Shown: positions 1 to 5,572, counted from the first letter of the stretch. The stretch: 6,962 bases of DNA from Candidatus Rokuibacteriota bacterium (GCA_003220195.1 QHRT01000358.1:1855-8816), one strand, 5' to 3'. The notes: generated from the sequence alone by a model not told the origin. A program made the numbers and translations.

Positions 1-253
1 TGTCGATGCCCAGTCCTGCGGCCGCGGCCATCAAGTGCTCGACGGTCTGGACGCGGCTGCCGTTCTTGCCGACGGTCGTCGCGTAGTGCCAGTCCACGAC
101 GCTTTCAGGCCCGGCGGGTATCGCGACGTCGCCAACTCGGAACACGATGCCGTTATCAGGACTGGCGGGAGAGACCACGATCCGGACACGTTTGCCTGAG
201 TGAAGCCCAACCCCTTCGAAACTTACCGGCTTCCGGATCGTTCGCTGGTGCAT
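1..253 (-). CDS. lpxC: UDP-3-O-acyl-N-acetylglucosamine deacetylase LpxC (5' part only)
   Basis: LpxC is the zinc-dependent cytoplasmic deacetylase that catalyses the committed step of lipid A synthesis. Only the first 84 codons are present; the gene runs off the left edge. The protein starts MHQRTIRKPVSFEGVGLHSG, matching the family start (QRT followed by GvGLHsGk). It then shows SPASPDNGIVFR (residues 28-39) and TVEHLMAAAAGLGID (70-84). His73 in TVEH corresponds to the first zinc-ligand histidine of the family. The ATG at 253-251 is chosen because it gives the exact family N-terminus. No strong Shine-Dalgarno sequence precedes it, and the predicted sigma-54 transcript would leave a leader of only about 7 nt. 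Several codons (GTA, AGT, TCA, AAA, ATA) are less GC-biased than in the genes upstream. I cannot tell whether this is the only lpxC copy in the genome. Confidence 0.93.
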   Translation of the reverse strand, partial: MHQRTIRKPVSFEGVGLHSGKRVRIVVSPASPDNGIVFRVGDVAIPAGPESVVDWHYATTVGKNGSRVQTVEHLMAAAAGLGID

Positions 254-271
254 GAGCCCGTGCGGAGAAAC

Positions 272-286
272 GCAACAGCAGTGCCA
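272..286 (-). promoter_or_regulatory. Sigma-54 (RpoN) -24/-12 promoter of lpxC
   Basis: The minus strand reads TGGCACTGCTGTTGC, a near-consensus match to TGGCACG-N4-TTGC. The invariant GG (285-284) and GC (273-272) are separated by exactly 10 bp, as sigma-54 requires. Transcription should begin about 12 bp further on, near 260-261, about 7 nt before the lpxC ATG. A symmetric enhancer-like repeat lies about 145 bp upstream of this start. The motif, its spacing and the partner site are seen directly; use in the cell is inferred. Confidence 0.78.
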
Positions 287-395
287 GAGTTCCTCGAATC
301 AGCGTAAATGTCCGGTCTACAAATTCTTTCGTCAGCAGCCTCGCTCATGAGGGAACGCGGCAACGTACCGTCAGCGACACGGCCCGGACGGCCAG

Positions 396-415
396 GTGTC
401 CCAAAAACGGGACAC
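396..415. promoter_or_regulatory. Enhancer-type inverted repeat upstream of the lpxC sigma-54 promoter
   Basis: A perfect 7-bp inverted repeat, GTGTCCC and GGGACAC on either side of a 6-bp A/T-rich spacer, lies in the spacer between the small membrane-protein gene and lpxC. Its centre is about 145 bp upstream of the predicted sigma-54 start. That is a normal distance for an upstream activating site bound by a dimer of an NtrC-family enhancer-binding protein. The regulator cannot be named from this window. Alternatively it could form a 7-bp stem-loop ending transcription of the small gene, but the T run is in the loop rather than after the stem, so an operator fits better. Confidence 0.65.
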
Positions 416-470
416 ACGACGCTCGATCTGATTCGCAGATGCGCCGGAGCCGCGTTGGCCAGTGCCTGAC

Positions 471-569
471 TCAGCGCGCGAGGTAGTCGGTGATCATCCA
501 CCAGATGAAGTAGCCCCAGATGCTGCTGTTCGCGAGAATCAAGAGGGCGATGACGCCGGATTCGCTCAC
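471..569 (-). CDS. Uncharacterised 32-aa single-pass membrane protein
   Basis: A 33-codon gene starts at GTG (569-567) and ends at TGA (473-471). It begins VSESGVIALLILANSSIWGY and continues FIWWMITDYLAR. Residues 6-26 form one hydrophobic, tryptophan-rich helix. Acidic Glu3 at the N-terminus and Arg32 at the end favour an N-out, C-in orientation. A Shine-Dalgarno sequence GGGAG (581-577) sits 7 nt before the GTG. Almost every third codon position is G or C, as in the large neighbours, which is hard to explain by chance in a non-coding spacer. A promoter candidate lies between it and the archease-like gene. I do not recognise the family. It could be a small subunit or modulator of a membrane complex, but nothing in the sequence says which. 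Confidence 0.75.
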   Translation of the reverse strand: MSESGVIALLILANSSIWGYFIWWMITDYLAR

Positions 570-619
570 CGAAGGGCTCCCATCGACTACGCGTGGACGA
601 AGAGGAGTTCTGGCGCGGG

Positions 620-650
620 ATTATTGCGGGACGGGCTCGCCACATGTCAA
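620..650 (-). promoter_or_regulatory. Candidate sigma-70-type promoter for the small membrane-protein gene
   Basis: The minus strand has a perfect -35 hexamer TTGACA (650-645) and an AATAAT -10-like hexamer (625-620, 5 of 6 matches) separated by 19 bp, slightly longer than the usual 17. Transcription would start near 613, giving a leader of roughly 44 nt that contains the GGGAG ribosome-binding site. The box begins just 11 bp after the archease-like stop codon, so the small gene could be expressed independently of the upstream operon. Confidence 0.45.
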
Positions 651-660
651 GGGGAAGTTT

Positions 661-1083
661 TTACCCAAGCAGCACCCGGACGCTCCAACCGGCGTCGCTC
701 CCCGTCGCCTCGACCGCGTCGAACATCGCCGTCCTGGTCGTGGGCGACGGGTGATGCCGATCACGATCCAGTTCTTCACCCCAGAGCGTGCCGTGAACGA
801 CTCCGTCAGCACACGTGTCCACGTCCACGCGCTGAACGGCGAAGCCTTCGATCTCGTGGACGTACAGGCACTCGTTGATCCAGGTGACCAGCAGCGTCTC
901 GACGGTATCGCCCTGCGCGCGCACTTCGCGGGACTCTCGGGGGTCGACAGTCTCAGGATTCACGATGCTCGCGAAGACACCGAGCGCCGCTTCGGCAAAT
1001 GCCTCCGCAACGGTTTCTCCCCACGCGCGGACTCCGGCGCGCGTGCCGAGGGTGATCGCCTCGTAGCCGCGCTCGGCCGGCAT
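661..1083 (-). CDS. Archease-family protein with substituted metal-site residues
   Basis: This 140-aa protein has the usual length of archease, the cofactor that activates the RNA ligase RtcB. It matches the family along its whole length: YEAI..., VRAWGETVAEAFAEAALGVF (residues 18-37), the QGDTVETLLVTWINECLY segment (57-74), and WGEEL (101-105). The positions that define archease function are changed. The HTAD motif reads LGTR, so the metal-binding Asp is Arg15. The Lys of VKAvTyH is Arg117 and its His is Asp122. The final conserved Asp is Gly140. The ATG at 1083-1081 is chosen because it puts the conserved YE about six residues in, as in the family; an AGGGG lies about 12 nt upstream. It starts 14 nt after rsmE, so it is probably the last gene of the grpE operon. 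No rtcB is in the window. The protein may have a different partner or role. Confidence 0.82.
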   Translation of the reverse strand: MPAERGYEAITLGTRAGVRAWGETVAEAFAEAALGVFASIVNPETVDPRESREVRAQGDTVETLLVTWINECLYVHEIEGFAVQRVDVDTCADGVVHGTLWGEELDRDRHHPSPTTRTAMFDAVEATGSDAGWSVRVLLG

Positions 1084-1097
1084 GCGAGCGCGTGCCC

Positions 1098-1871
1098 CTA
1101 TTCCCGCGCGGGAGAACCGAGGTCGCCCAGCACGAACTGGAGCACCGCGACCACCGCGGGCCCGGCCGTTTCGGTGCGCAGGATGCGCGGGCCGAGGGTC
1201 GCGATCAGAAACCCACGCGCGCGCGCCGCGTCGACCTCGCTCCGGGCGAGGCCGCCCTCGGGACCGACGAGCAGGAGCACCGGCCCGAGAGAAAGCGCGG
1301 GATCGGTCCGAGAATCGTCGAGCGTCGACCGGAGGGATGGGGCGTCGCCCTCCCAGAGGCACAGACGGCGCTCGCCGGGTCTGCCCTCGGGCAGCGCCGA
1401 GAGGACTTCGGAGAGCGGACGGGGCAGAGCGACGTCCGGAATCGTCGCCCGACCGCACTGCTTCGTCGCCTCGCGCGCGACGCGCTGCCAGCGCCGCGCG
1501 CGATCGCGCCATCGCGACGGCTCGAGCCGCACGATCGTTCGCGCGGTGAGCACGGGCCAGATCCGCGCGACGCCGAGCTCGGTCGCGGCGCGCACGATCG
1601 TCTCCATCTTGTCGCCTTTCGGGACGCCCTGGACCAGCGTCACGTCGAGCGGCGCGTCCGCCGTCCCGCGCACGCTCCCGAGAATCGTCCCGGTCGCGGT
1701 GTCGCCGAGGCTCTCGAGCCGCACGGTGTAGTCGATGCCGGTCCCGTCGGACGCGACGACGGTGTCGCCGGGGACGAGTCTCAGCACACGGGCGAGATGT
1801 CGCGTCTCGTCGCGATCGAACGTGACGTGATCGCCGTCGCGGCGCTCAGACGCGATCGTGAAGCGGCGCAG
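1098..1871 (-). CDS. rsmE: 16S rRNA (uracil1498-N3)-methyltransferase RsmE, probable CTG start
   Basis: RsmE is a SPOUT-family, SAM-dependent enzyme that methylates N3 of U1498 in 16S rRNA on the 30S subunit. From CTG the protein has 257 aa, close to the family length. It has an N-terminal PUA-like part (RRF..., HLARVLRLVPGD at 25-36), then LVQGVPKGDKMETIVRAATELG (start 79), EATKQCGR (134-141), the SAM-site loop LLVGPEGGL (200-208) and LGPRILRTETA (226-236), which forms the trefoil knot. The first ordinary start codon in frame is GTG at 1787-1785, which would cut away 28 conserved N-terminal residues. No ATG, GTG or TTG lies between that GTG and the upstream in-frame stop. CTG at 1871-1869 gives the typical MRRF start and has GGAG (1884-1881) 9 nt before it. 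It overlaps the end of prmA by 26 nt, suggesting translational coupling. The product is certain; the start is less so. Confidence 0.93.
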   Translation of the reverse strand: MRRFTIASERRDGDHVTFDRDETRHLARVLRLVPGDTVVASDGTGIDYTVRLESLGDTATGTILGSVRGTADAPLDVTLVQGVPKGDKMETIVRAATELGVARIWPVLTARTIVRLEPSRWRDRARRWQRVAREATKQCGRATIPDVALPRPLSEVLSALPEGRPGERRLCLWEGDAPSLRSTLDDSRTDPALSLGPVLLLVGPEGGLARSEVDAARARGFLIATLGPRILRTETAGPAVVAVLQFVLGDLGSPARE

Positions 1872-2763
1872 AAGCGGCGGCTCCGTTCCGGACGAAGACC
1901 AGCGTCGCCCAGCCCTCGATGGAGCGGGCGCCCTCTCGCGTGAACCCGACGGCGCCGAGCGCGGCGGTCAGGTCGGTGGACTCGCCGTCGAGGATTCCGC
2001 CGAGCACGAGGCCGCCGCCCGGCGTGACCAGCTGACGGTAGCGCGTGGCGAGTTTCAGGTGAGCCGCGGACAGGATGTTCGCGACGACGAGCGGTGCGGG
2101 CTCGATCCCCACCGCGCTCGCGTCGCCGACGACGACGCGCACACGGTCGGCGACGCCGTTCCGCGCGGCATTGGCGACCGCGCACGCGGCGGCGTCCGGA
2201 TCGTCGTCCACCGCGACGATCGCCGGCACGCCGAGCCGCGCGGCCGCGATCGCGAGGATGCCGGAGCCGGTGCCGAGATCGACGACACGATCGGGAACGC
2301 CGTGCGCCAGCAGTTCTTCGAGCGCTTCGAGACATCCGGCCGTGCTGCCGTGATGCCCGGTGCCGAACGCCCGTCCAGGCTCGATCGTCACCACGAGGCG
2401 GCCGCTCGAGGTCGGTACGTCCCACGAGGGCGCGATGACGAGGCGGCGGCCGACCTCCCGTGGACGGAAATGCTCACGCCACGCGTCCGCCCAGCCGCCG
2501 TCGATGAGCGGGGCGATCGCGGCCTCGACCGGTGCACCCAGTCCGAGCGCCGAGAGGCCCGCGGCGTAGCCGTTCACCCGCGCGCAGAGCGCCGCCGGCT
2601 CCGCGGCTCCGGGAAAGAACGCGCGCAGACGCGGTGGAGCCTCGGCGATCTCCTCTTCGACGACGCCGAGCGCGCCGAGCTCCCACAGGAAGTTCGTCAG
2701 CCCTTCCGACGTCATGACGGAGCTCTCGATCGCGAGCTCCCAGTACGATGAGACTTCGCGCAC
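1846..2763 (-). CDS. prmA: Ribosomal protein L11 methyltransferase PrmA
   Basis: PrmA uses SAM to trimethylate several amino groups of ribosomal protein L11 in the cytoplasm. The 305-aa product has the expected L11-recognition domain at the N-terminus (SYWEL..., residues 6-10; WADAWREHFRP at 91-101), then a class I methyltransferase domain. Landmarks are FGTGHHGSTAGCLEALE (133-149), the glycine-rich SAM loop VDLGTGSGILAIAA (161-174), the acidic AVDDDPDA (184-191) and LVVANIL (225-231), the NIL-type motif of the family. The family more often has FGTGTHPTT; here it is FGTGHHGST. The start GTG (2763-2761) shares one base with the dnaJ stop (TAGTG), a typical coupled start, and places the family tryptophan at residue 8. 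The 3' end overlaps the proposed rsmE start. Confidence 0.95.
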   Translation of the reverse strand: MREVSSYWELAIESSVMTSEGLTNFLWELGALGVVEEEIAEAPPRLRAFFPGAAEPAALCARVNGYAAGLSALGLGAPVEAAIAPLIDGGWADAWREHFRPREVGRRLVIAPSWDVPTSSGRLVVTIEPGRAFGTGHHGSTAGCLEALEELLAHGVPDRVVDLGTGSGILAIAAARLGVPAIVAVDDDPDAAACAVANAARNGVADRVRVVVGDASAVGIEPAPLVVANILSAAHLKLATRYRQLVTPGGGLVLGGILDGESTDLTAALGAVGFTREGARSIEGWATLVFVRNGAAASAPLHDRV

Positions 2764-3788
2764 TATCCCAGGAGCTTCCGCATCCGGTCGAGGAACGCGG
2801 AGGCCAGGGGCCCACGCTGGCCCTTCAACGCCGCATCGAACGCTTCGAGCGCCTCGCGTTGCTTGGCCGTCAGCTTCTGCGGGACCTCGAGGATGACGCG
2901 ATAGCAGGCGTCGCCGCGCCCGCGGTTTCGCAGGCGGGGCATGCCCTGGCCGGCGAGACGCAGGATCTGGTGCGGCTGGGTGCCGGCGGGAATCGAGAGC
3001 GTCGCGGTGCCGTTCAGAACCGGTACCTCCAACTCTGCGCCGAGCGCCAGCTGCGGGAACGTGACCGGCAAGTCGCAGTAGAGGTCGTCGTCCTTCCGGC
3101 CGAACGCCTCGTGCTCGGCCAGACGGAGCTGCATGCCGTCGTCGATGCCGGCAGGGATCTTGACTTGAAGCACGTGCTCGGCGCGCCGGCGGCCTTCGCC
3201 GCGGCACTCGCGACAGAGCGTGCGGAGCACGCCTTCGCCGTGACATTTCGGACACGGGCGCGCGACGGTCAGGAAGCCGTGGCGCATCCCGACCTCGCCG
3301 CGGCCCTGACACGTCTCGCACGTCTTCGCTCGCGTGCCGGCCTCGTTGCCCGAGCCTCCGCAGATCTCGCACGGCTCGAGTCGGGGAATCCTGATCTTGG
3401 TCTCGATGCCGGAGGCCGCGTCCTCCAGCGTCAGCTTCAGCTCGTACTGGAGATCTTCGCCACGCGCCGCGCGCGACCGACGTCCGCCGCGCGCGCCGCC
3501 ACCGAAGAAGTTGTCGAAGATATCCTCGAAGAGGCTGCCGAAGCCGCCGGGGTCGAAGCCGACGCCACCGGCCACCGTGCCGAACCGGTCGTACTGCGCT
3601 CGCTTGTCGGGATCCGACAGGACCGCGTACGCCTCGCTGGCTTGCTTGAAGCGGTCCTCGGCGTTCTTGTCCCCCGGATTGCGGTCGGGATGGTACTGCA
3701 TCGCCAGCTGACGGTAGGCCTTCTTGATCTCGGCGTCGCTCGCCGAGCGCGCGACGCCGAGGACCTCGTAGTAGTCGGCGCCAGCCAC
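2763..3788 (-). CDS. dnaJ: Chaperone DnaJ (Hsp40) with a shortened C-terminal domain I
   Basis: DnaJ delivers unfolded proteins to DnaK and stimulates its ATPase. The 341-aa product has a J domain (5-70) with HPD at 33-35, a short Gly/Phe region (about 70-105), and four complete CxxCxGxG zinc motifs starting at C140, C157, C179 and C192, followed by the C-terminal substrate-binding region. After KIPAGIDDGMQLRLA (210-224) the sequence jumps to EHEAFGRKDDDLYC (225-238). In classical DnaJ about 22-23 residues (GEGE...GDLYV...V) lie between these blocks. This accounts for much of the shortfall against the usual 370-380 aa. The reading frame is intact. The start is GTG (3788-3786), one base after the grpE stop, with GAGGA about 12 nt upstream inside grpE. 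dnaK is not adjacent. Confidence 0.95.
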   Translation of the reverse strand: MAGADYYEVLGVARSASDAEIKKAYRQLAMQYHPDRNPGDKNAEDRFKQASEAYAVLSDPDKRAQYDRFGTVAGGVGFDPGGFGSLFEDIFDNFFGGGARGGRRSRAARGEDLQYELKLTLEDAASGIETKIRIPRLEPCEICGGSGNEAGTRAKTCETCQGRGEVGMRHGFLTVARPCPKCHGEGVLRTLCRECRGEGRRRAEHVLQVKIPAGIDDGMQLRLAEHEAFGRKDDDLYCDLPVTFPQLALGAELEVPVLNGTATLSIPAGTQPHQILRLAGQGMPRLRNRGRGDACYRVILEVPQKLTAKQREALEAFDAALKGQRGPLASAFLDRMRKLLG

Positions 3789-3789
3789 G

Positions 3790-4386
3790 CTACGCCGAGT
3801 CCTCGTCCGGTGCAGCGGCGACGGCGACGAGCGCGGCGCGGACGACCCGGCCGTTCAGCAGGTAGCCGGGCCCGATCTCGTGGACCACCGTTCCCGGCGG
3901 CTGCTCGACGCTCACCACCCGGCTGATCGCTTCGTGTCGCGTGGGATCGAACCGTTCGCCGACGGCCGAGTAGCGTGTGACGCCGGCGCGCTCGAGGACC
4001 TTCAAGAGTTCCCGCTGGATCAGCTCGACGCCCTCGACGACGTTCGCGGCGTTGCCCGCCGCGCGGGCGGCACCGAGCGCGCGATCGAGATTGTCGAGGA
4101 CCGGCACCAGGTCGCGGACGAGTGATTCGTTGGCATACTTCAGATAATCCTCGCGCTCCCGCTGCGCGCGGCGCCGGACGTTGTCCGCTTCGGCCAGCGC
4201 CCGCAGCAGGCGATCCTGCTTGTCCTGGAGCTCCCGCCGCGCATCCTCGAGCTGTCGCCGGCATTCCTCGTGCTCACGCGTATTCCGCACCTCCGCCCGA
4301 TCGCCGACACCCGTGTCGGCGATCGGCTCACCGCTCTGCGCGGCGGCGTCGGCCGCGCCATTTTCATGACGTCTGCGCTCGTCCAT
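3790..4386 (-). CDS. grpE: Nucleotide exchange factor GrpE
   Basis: GrpE releases ADP from DnaK and acts as a thermosensor in the chaperone cycle. The 198-aa product has a charged, disordered N-terminus (1-37), a long heptad-rich helix (about 38-90) containing ALAEADNVRRRAQRERED, then LVPVLDNLDRAL (93-104). The C-terminal beta domain contains GERFDPTRHEAIS (143-155) and GYLLNGRVVRAALVAV (174-189), the family signature region. The start ATG (4386-4384) lies only 7 bp after a TATAAT box and has no well-spaced Shine-Dalgarno sequence, so its mRNA may be leaderless. It is the first gene of a tight operon with dnaJ, prmA, rsmE and the archease-like gene, and it lies 129 bp downstream of hrcA. Confidence 0.96.
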   Translation of the reverse strand: MDERRRHENGAADAAAQSGEPIADTGVGDRAEVRNTREHEECRRQLEDARRELQDKQDRLLRALAEADNVRRRAQREREDYLKYANESLVRDLVPVLDNLDRALGAARAAGNAANVVEGVELIQRELLKVLERAGVTRYSAVGERFDPTRHEAISRVVSVEQPPGTVVHEIGPGYLLNGRVVRAALVAVAAAPDEDSA

Positions 4387-4393
4387 ACGCGAA

Positions 4394-4399
4394 ATTATA
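4394..4399 (-). promoter_or_regulatory. TATAAT -10 box of the grpE operon, likely leaderless start
   Basis: The minus strand carries a perfect TATAAT in an otherwise GC-rich spacer. It is followed by TTCGCGT and then the grpE ATG. A start site 7-8 bp downstream of the -10 box falls on the A of the ATG or the base before it. No convincing -35 hexamer is seen at 16-18 bp (the sequence there is like GCCTTC), and no sigma-32-type CCCCAT box or CIRCE repeat is present. The only purine-rich stretch, GAGAGG, is about 20 nt before the ATG, too far for ordinary ribosome binding. Confidence 0.6.
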
Positions 4400-4486
4400 A
4401 CAGCCGCCTCTCGCGCGAAGGCGCCGCGCCGCGATGCCGAGACCGGCGGAGCTCGAGGAGCGGACGATCGCGGGCATCCGGAAGGC

Positions 4487-4505
4487 CGGGAGCCGAACGC
4501 TCCCG
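4487..4505. terminator. Stem-loop after hrcA
   Basis: A perfect 7-bp inverted repeat (CGGGAGC and GCTCCCG on the minus strand) with a 5-nt loop begins 10 nt after the hrcA stop codon. Its position suits a terminator or mRNA-stabilising 3' structure separating hrcA from the grpE operon. No T run follows on either strand, so intrinsic termination is uncertain. Confidence 0.4.
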
Positions 4506-4515
4506 ACGTTCTGGA

Positions 4516-5535
4516 TCACGACGGCAGGTACAGATCCTGACGGGCGCGCGAGAGCGCGTCGGTGACGTGCCGAGCCGTGTCGTTGACGATGGACATGATC
4601 TCCGGGTACGGCAGCCTTCTCGGTCCCACGACCCCGAGAATGCCGAGCACCTGGTTCCGGTACATGTACGTCGACGTGATGAGCGTGCAGTCGCGCAGCT
4701 CGCCGAACGGATTTTCCTCGCCGATCGTGACCTTGAGGCCGCTGTCTTCGGCGAGCGCCACCATCATCCCGGCCAGCCGCTCTTTCTGCTCGAACACGCG
4801 CAGCAGGCTGCGCGTCGCGTCGAGATCGAGAAACTCCGGATGGTCGAGCATGTTGATCGCGCCGCTGATGTAGAGCGTCCGGCCCCGGAGCATCGCCACG
4901 ATCTGCTCGGTCACGGATCGACCGCGCGTATGCAGCGCGTCGAGCGGATCGTCCGGCGCCAGTTCCATGTCGACGATCTGCTGCACGGTCCGTCCGCCGA
5001 AGCGGCGCGTGAGCTCCCGGCCGATGCTTCGCAGTTCCTCCTCGCCGCGCGGGCGATCCAGGCTGATCTCGCGCACCGTCAGCCAGCCGGCGTCCGTGGT
5101 CGCGACGGCGAGCGCGCGCTCGGCGTCGAGCGGCATCAAACTGACGCCGGCGATCACCGTGCGTTCCAGCGGCGGGGCCAGCAGGAGCCCGGTGAGACCG
5201 GTCACGTTCGACAGGTGCGTCGACGTTCGCTCCATGAATCGATCGATGCCGGAAGGCCGCGACGGCAGGGTCTCGCGCGGCGCGTGCGGCGGCACCGTCG
5301 GCGGGAAGGAGTCGACGTAGAACCGGTACGCCTTGTCCGTCGGCACGCGACCGGCGCTGGTGTGGGGTTGCGCGAGGTAGCCCATCTCCTCGAGATCGGC
5401 CATCGCGTTCCGGAGCGTGGCCGGCGAGAGCGTCGGAAAGTGCCGCCGGGCGAGCACACGGGAGCCGACCGGCTCGGCGGTGTCGATGTACTCGCGGATG
5501 ATCGCGATCAGCACGTCCCGGTGGCGCGCGTCCAT
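4516..5535 (-). CDS. hrcA: Heat-inducible transcription repressor HrcA
   Basis: HrcA represses chaperone operons, classically by binding the CIRCE inverted repeat, and depends on GroEL for activity. The 339-aa product has the usual length. It begins with a winged-helix domain: REYIDTAEPVGSRVLA (14-29), then TLSPATLRNAMADLEEMGYL (35-54) and HTSAGRVPTDKAYRFYVD (58-75), the most conserved block of the family. Near the C-terminus are IGEENPFGEL (271-280), the STYMYRNQVLGILGVVGP block (288-305), and MDYP-like RLPYPEIMSIV (307-317). The ATG at 5535-5533 gives the family N-terminus. It lies 8 bp after a -10-like box, so the leader is very short or absent. CIRCE was not found in front of hrcA, grpE or any other gene here, so its targets are elsewhere or its operator differs. 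Confidence 0.95.
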   Translation of the reverse strand: MDARHRDVLIAIIREYIDTAEPVGSRVLARRHFPTLSPATLRNAMADLEEMGYLAQPHTSAGRVPTDKAYRFYVDSFPPTVPPHAPRETLPSRPSGIDRFMERTSTHLSNVTGLTGLLLAPPLERTVIAGVSLMPLDAERALAVATTDAGWLTVREISLDRPRGEEELRSIGRELTRRFGGRTVQQIVDMELAPDDPLDALHTRGRSVTEQIVAMLRGRTLYISGAINMLDHPEFLDLDATRSLLRVFEQKERLAGMMVALAEDSGLKVTIGEENPFGELRDCTLITSTYMYRNQVLGILGVVGPRRLPYPEIMSIVNDTARHVTDALSRARQDLYLPS

Positions 5536-5543
5536 CTGCGTCT

Positions 5544-5572
5544 CTTGTAGTCTGCTCCCCCCGCCAAGTCAA
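5544..5572 (-). promoter_or_regulatory. Sigma-70-type promoter of hrcA
   Basis: On the minus strand TTGACT (5572-5567, 5 of 6 matches to the -35 consensus) and TACAAG (5549-5544, 4 of 6) are separated by exactly 17 bp. The -10 box ends 8 bp before the hrcA ATG, so the transcript would begin at or within a few bases of the start codon. The -35 hexamer is one arm's partner in a 13-bp palindrome, which suggests repression at this promoter. Confidence 0.6.

Noticed and set aside
298..312. An IHF-like site between the enhancer repeat and the lpxC promoter
   Set aside because: AATCAG fits the first half of the IHF consensus but the TTR half is missing.
223..645. A 140-codon minus-strand frame across the lpxC upstream region
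   Set aside because: It has an Arg/Ser-rich composition with no family likeness and poor third-position bias, and it overlaps the better-supported 32-aa gene and the lpxC start in other frames.
1084..1512. N-terminal extension of the archease-like frame
   Set aside because: It overlaps rsmE in another frame and has no family match; the ATG at 1083 gives a full-length archease.
520..1731. A 403-codon plus-strand frame
   Set aside because: It is a shadow frame antisense to the archease-like gene and rsmE; it is low-complexity Arg/Ser-rich and arises from GC-biased codons.
1098..1787. GTG at 1787 as the rsmE start
   Set aside because: It would remove the conserved RRF...HLAR N-terminus, which is clearly encoded upstream in the same frame.
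860..3215. CIRCE half-sites (GCACTC at about 870 and 3205)
   Set aside because: They are isolated hexamers inside coding sequence with no partner arm at the CIRCE spacing.
2748..3926. A 392-codon plus-strand frame antisense to dnaJ and grpE
   Set aside because: It mirrors the strongly conserved dnaJ and grpE codons; no recognisable domain is present on the plus strand.
4270..5550. A 426-codon plus-strand frame antisense to hrcA
   Set aside because: It is explained by the GC-rich third positions of hrcA; its composition is typical of shadow frames.
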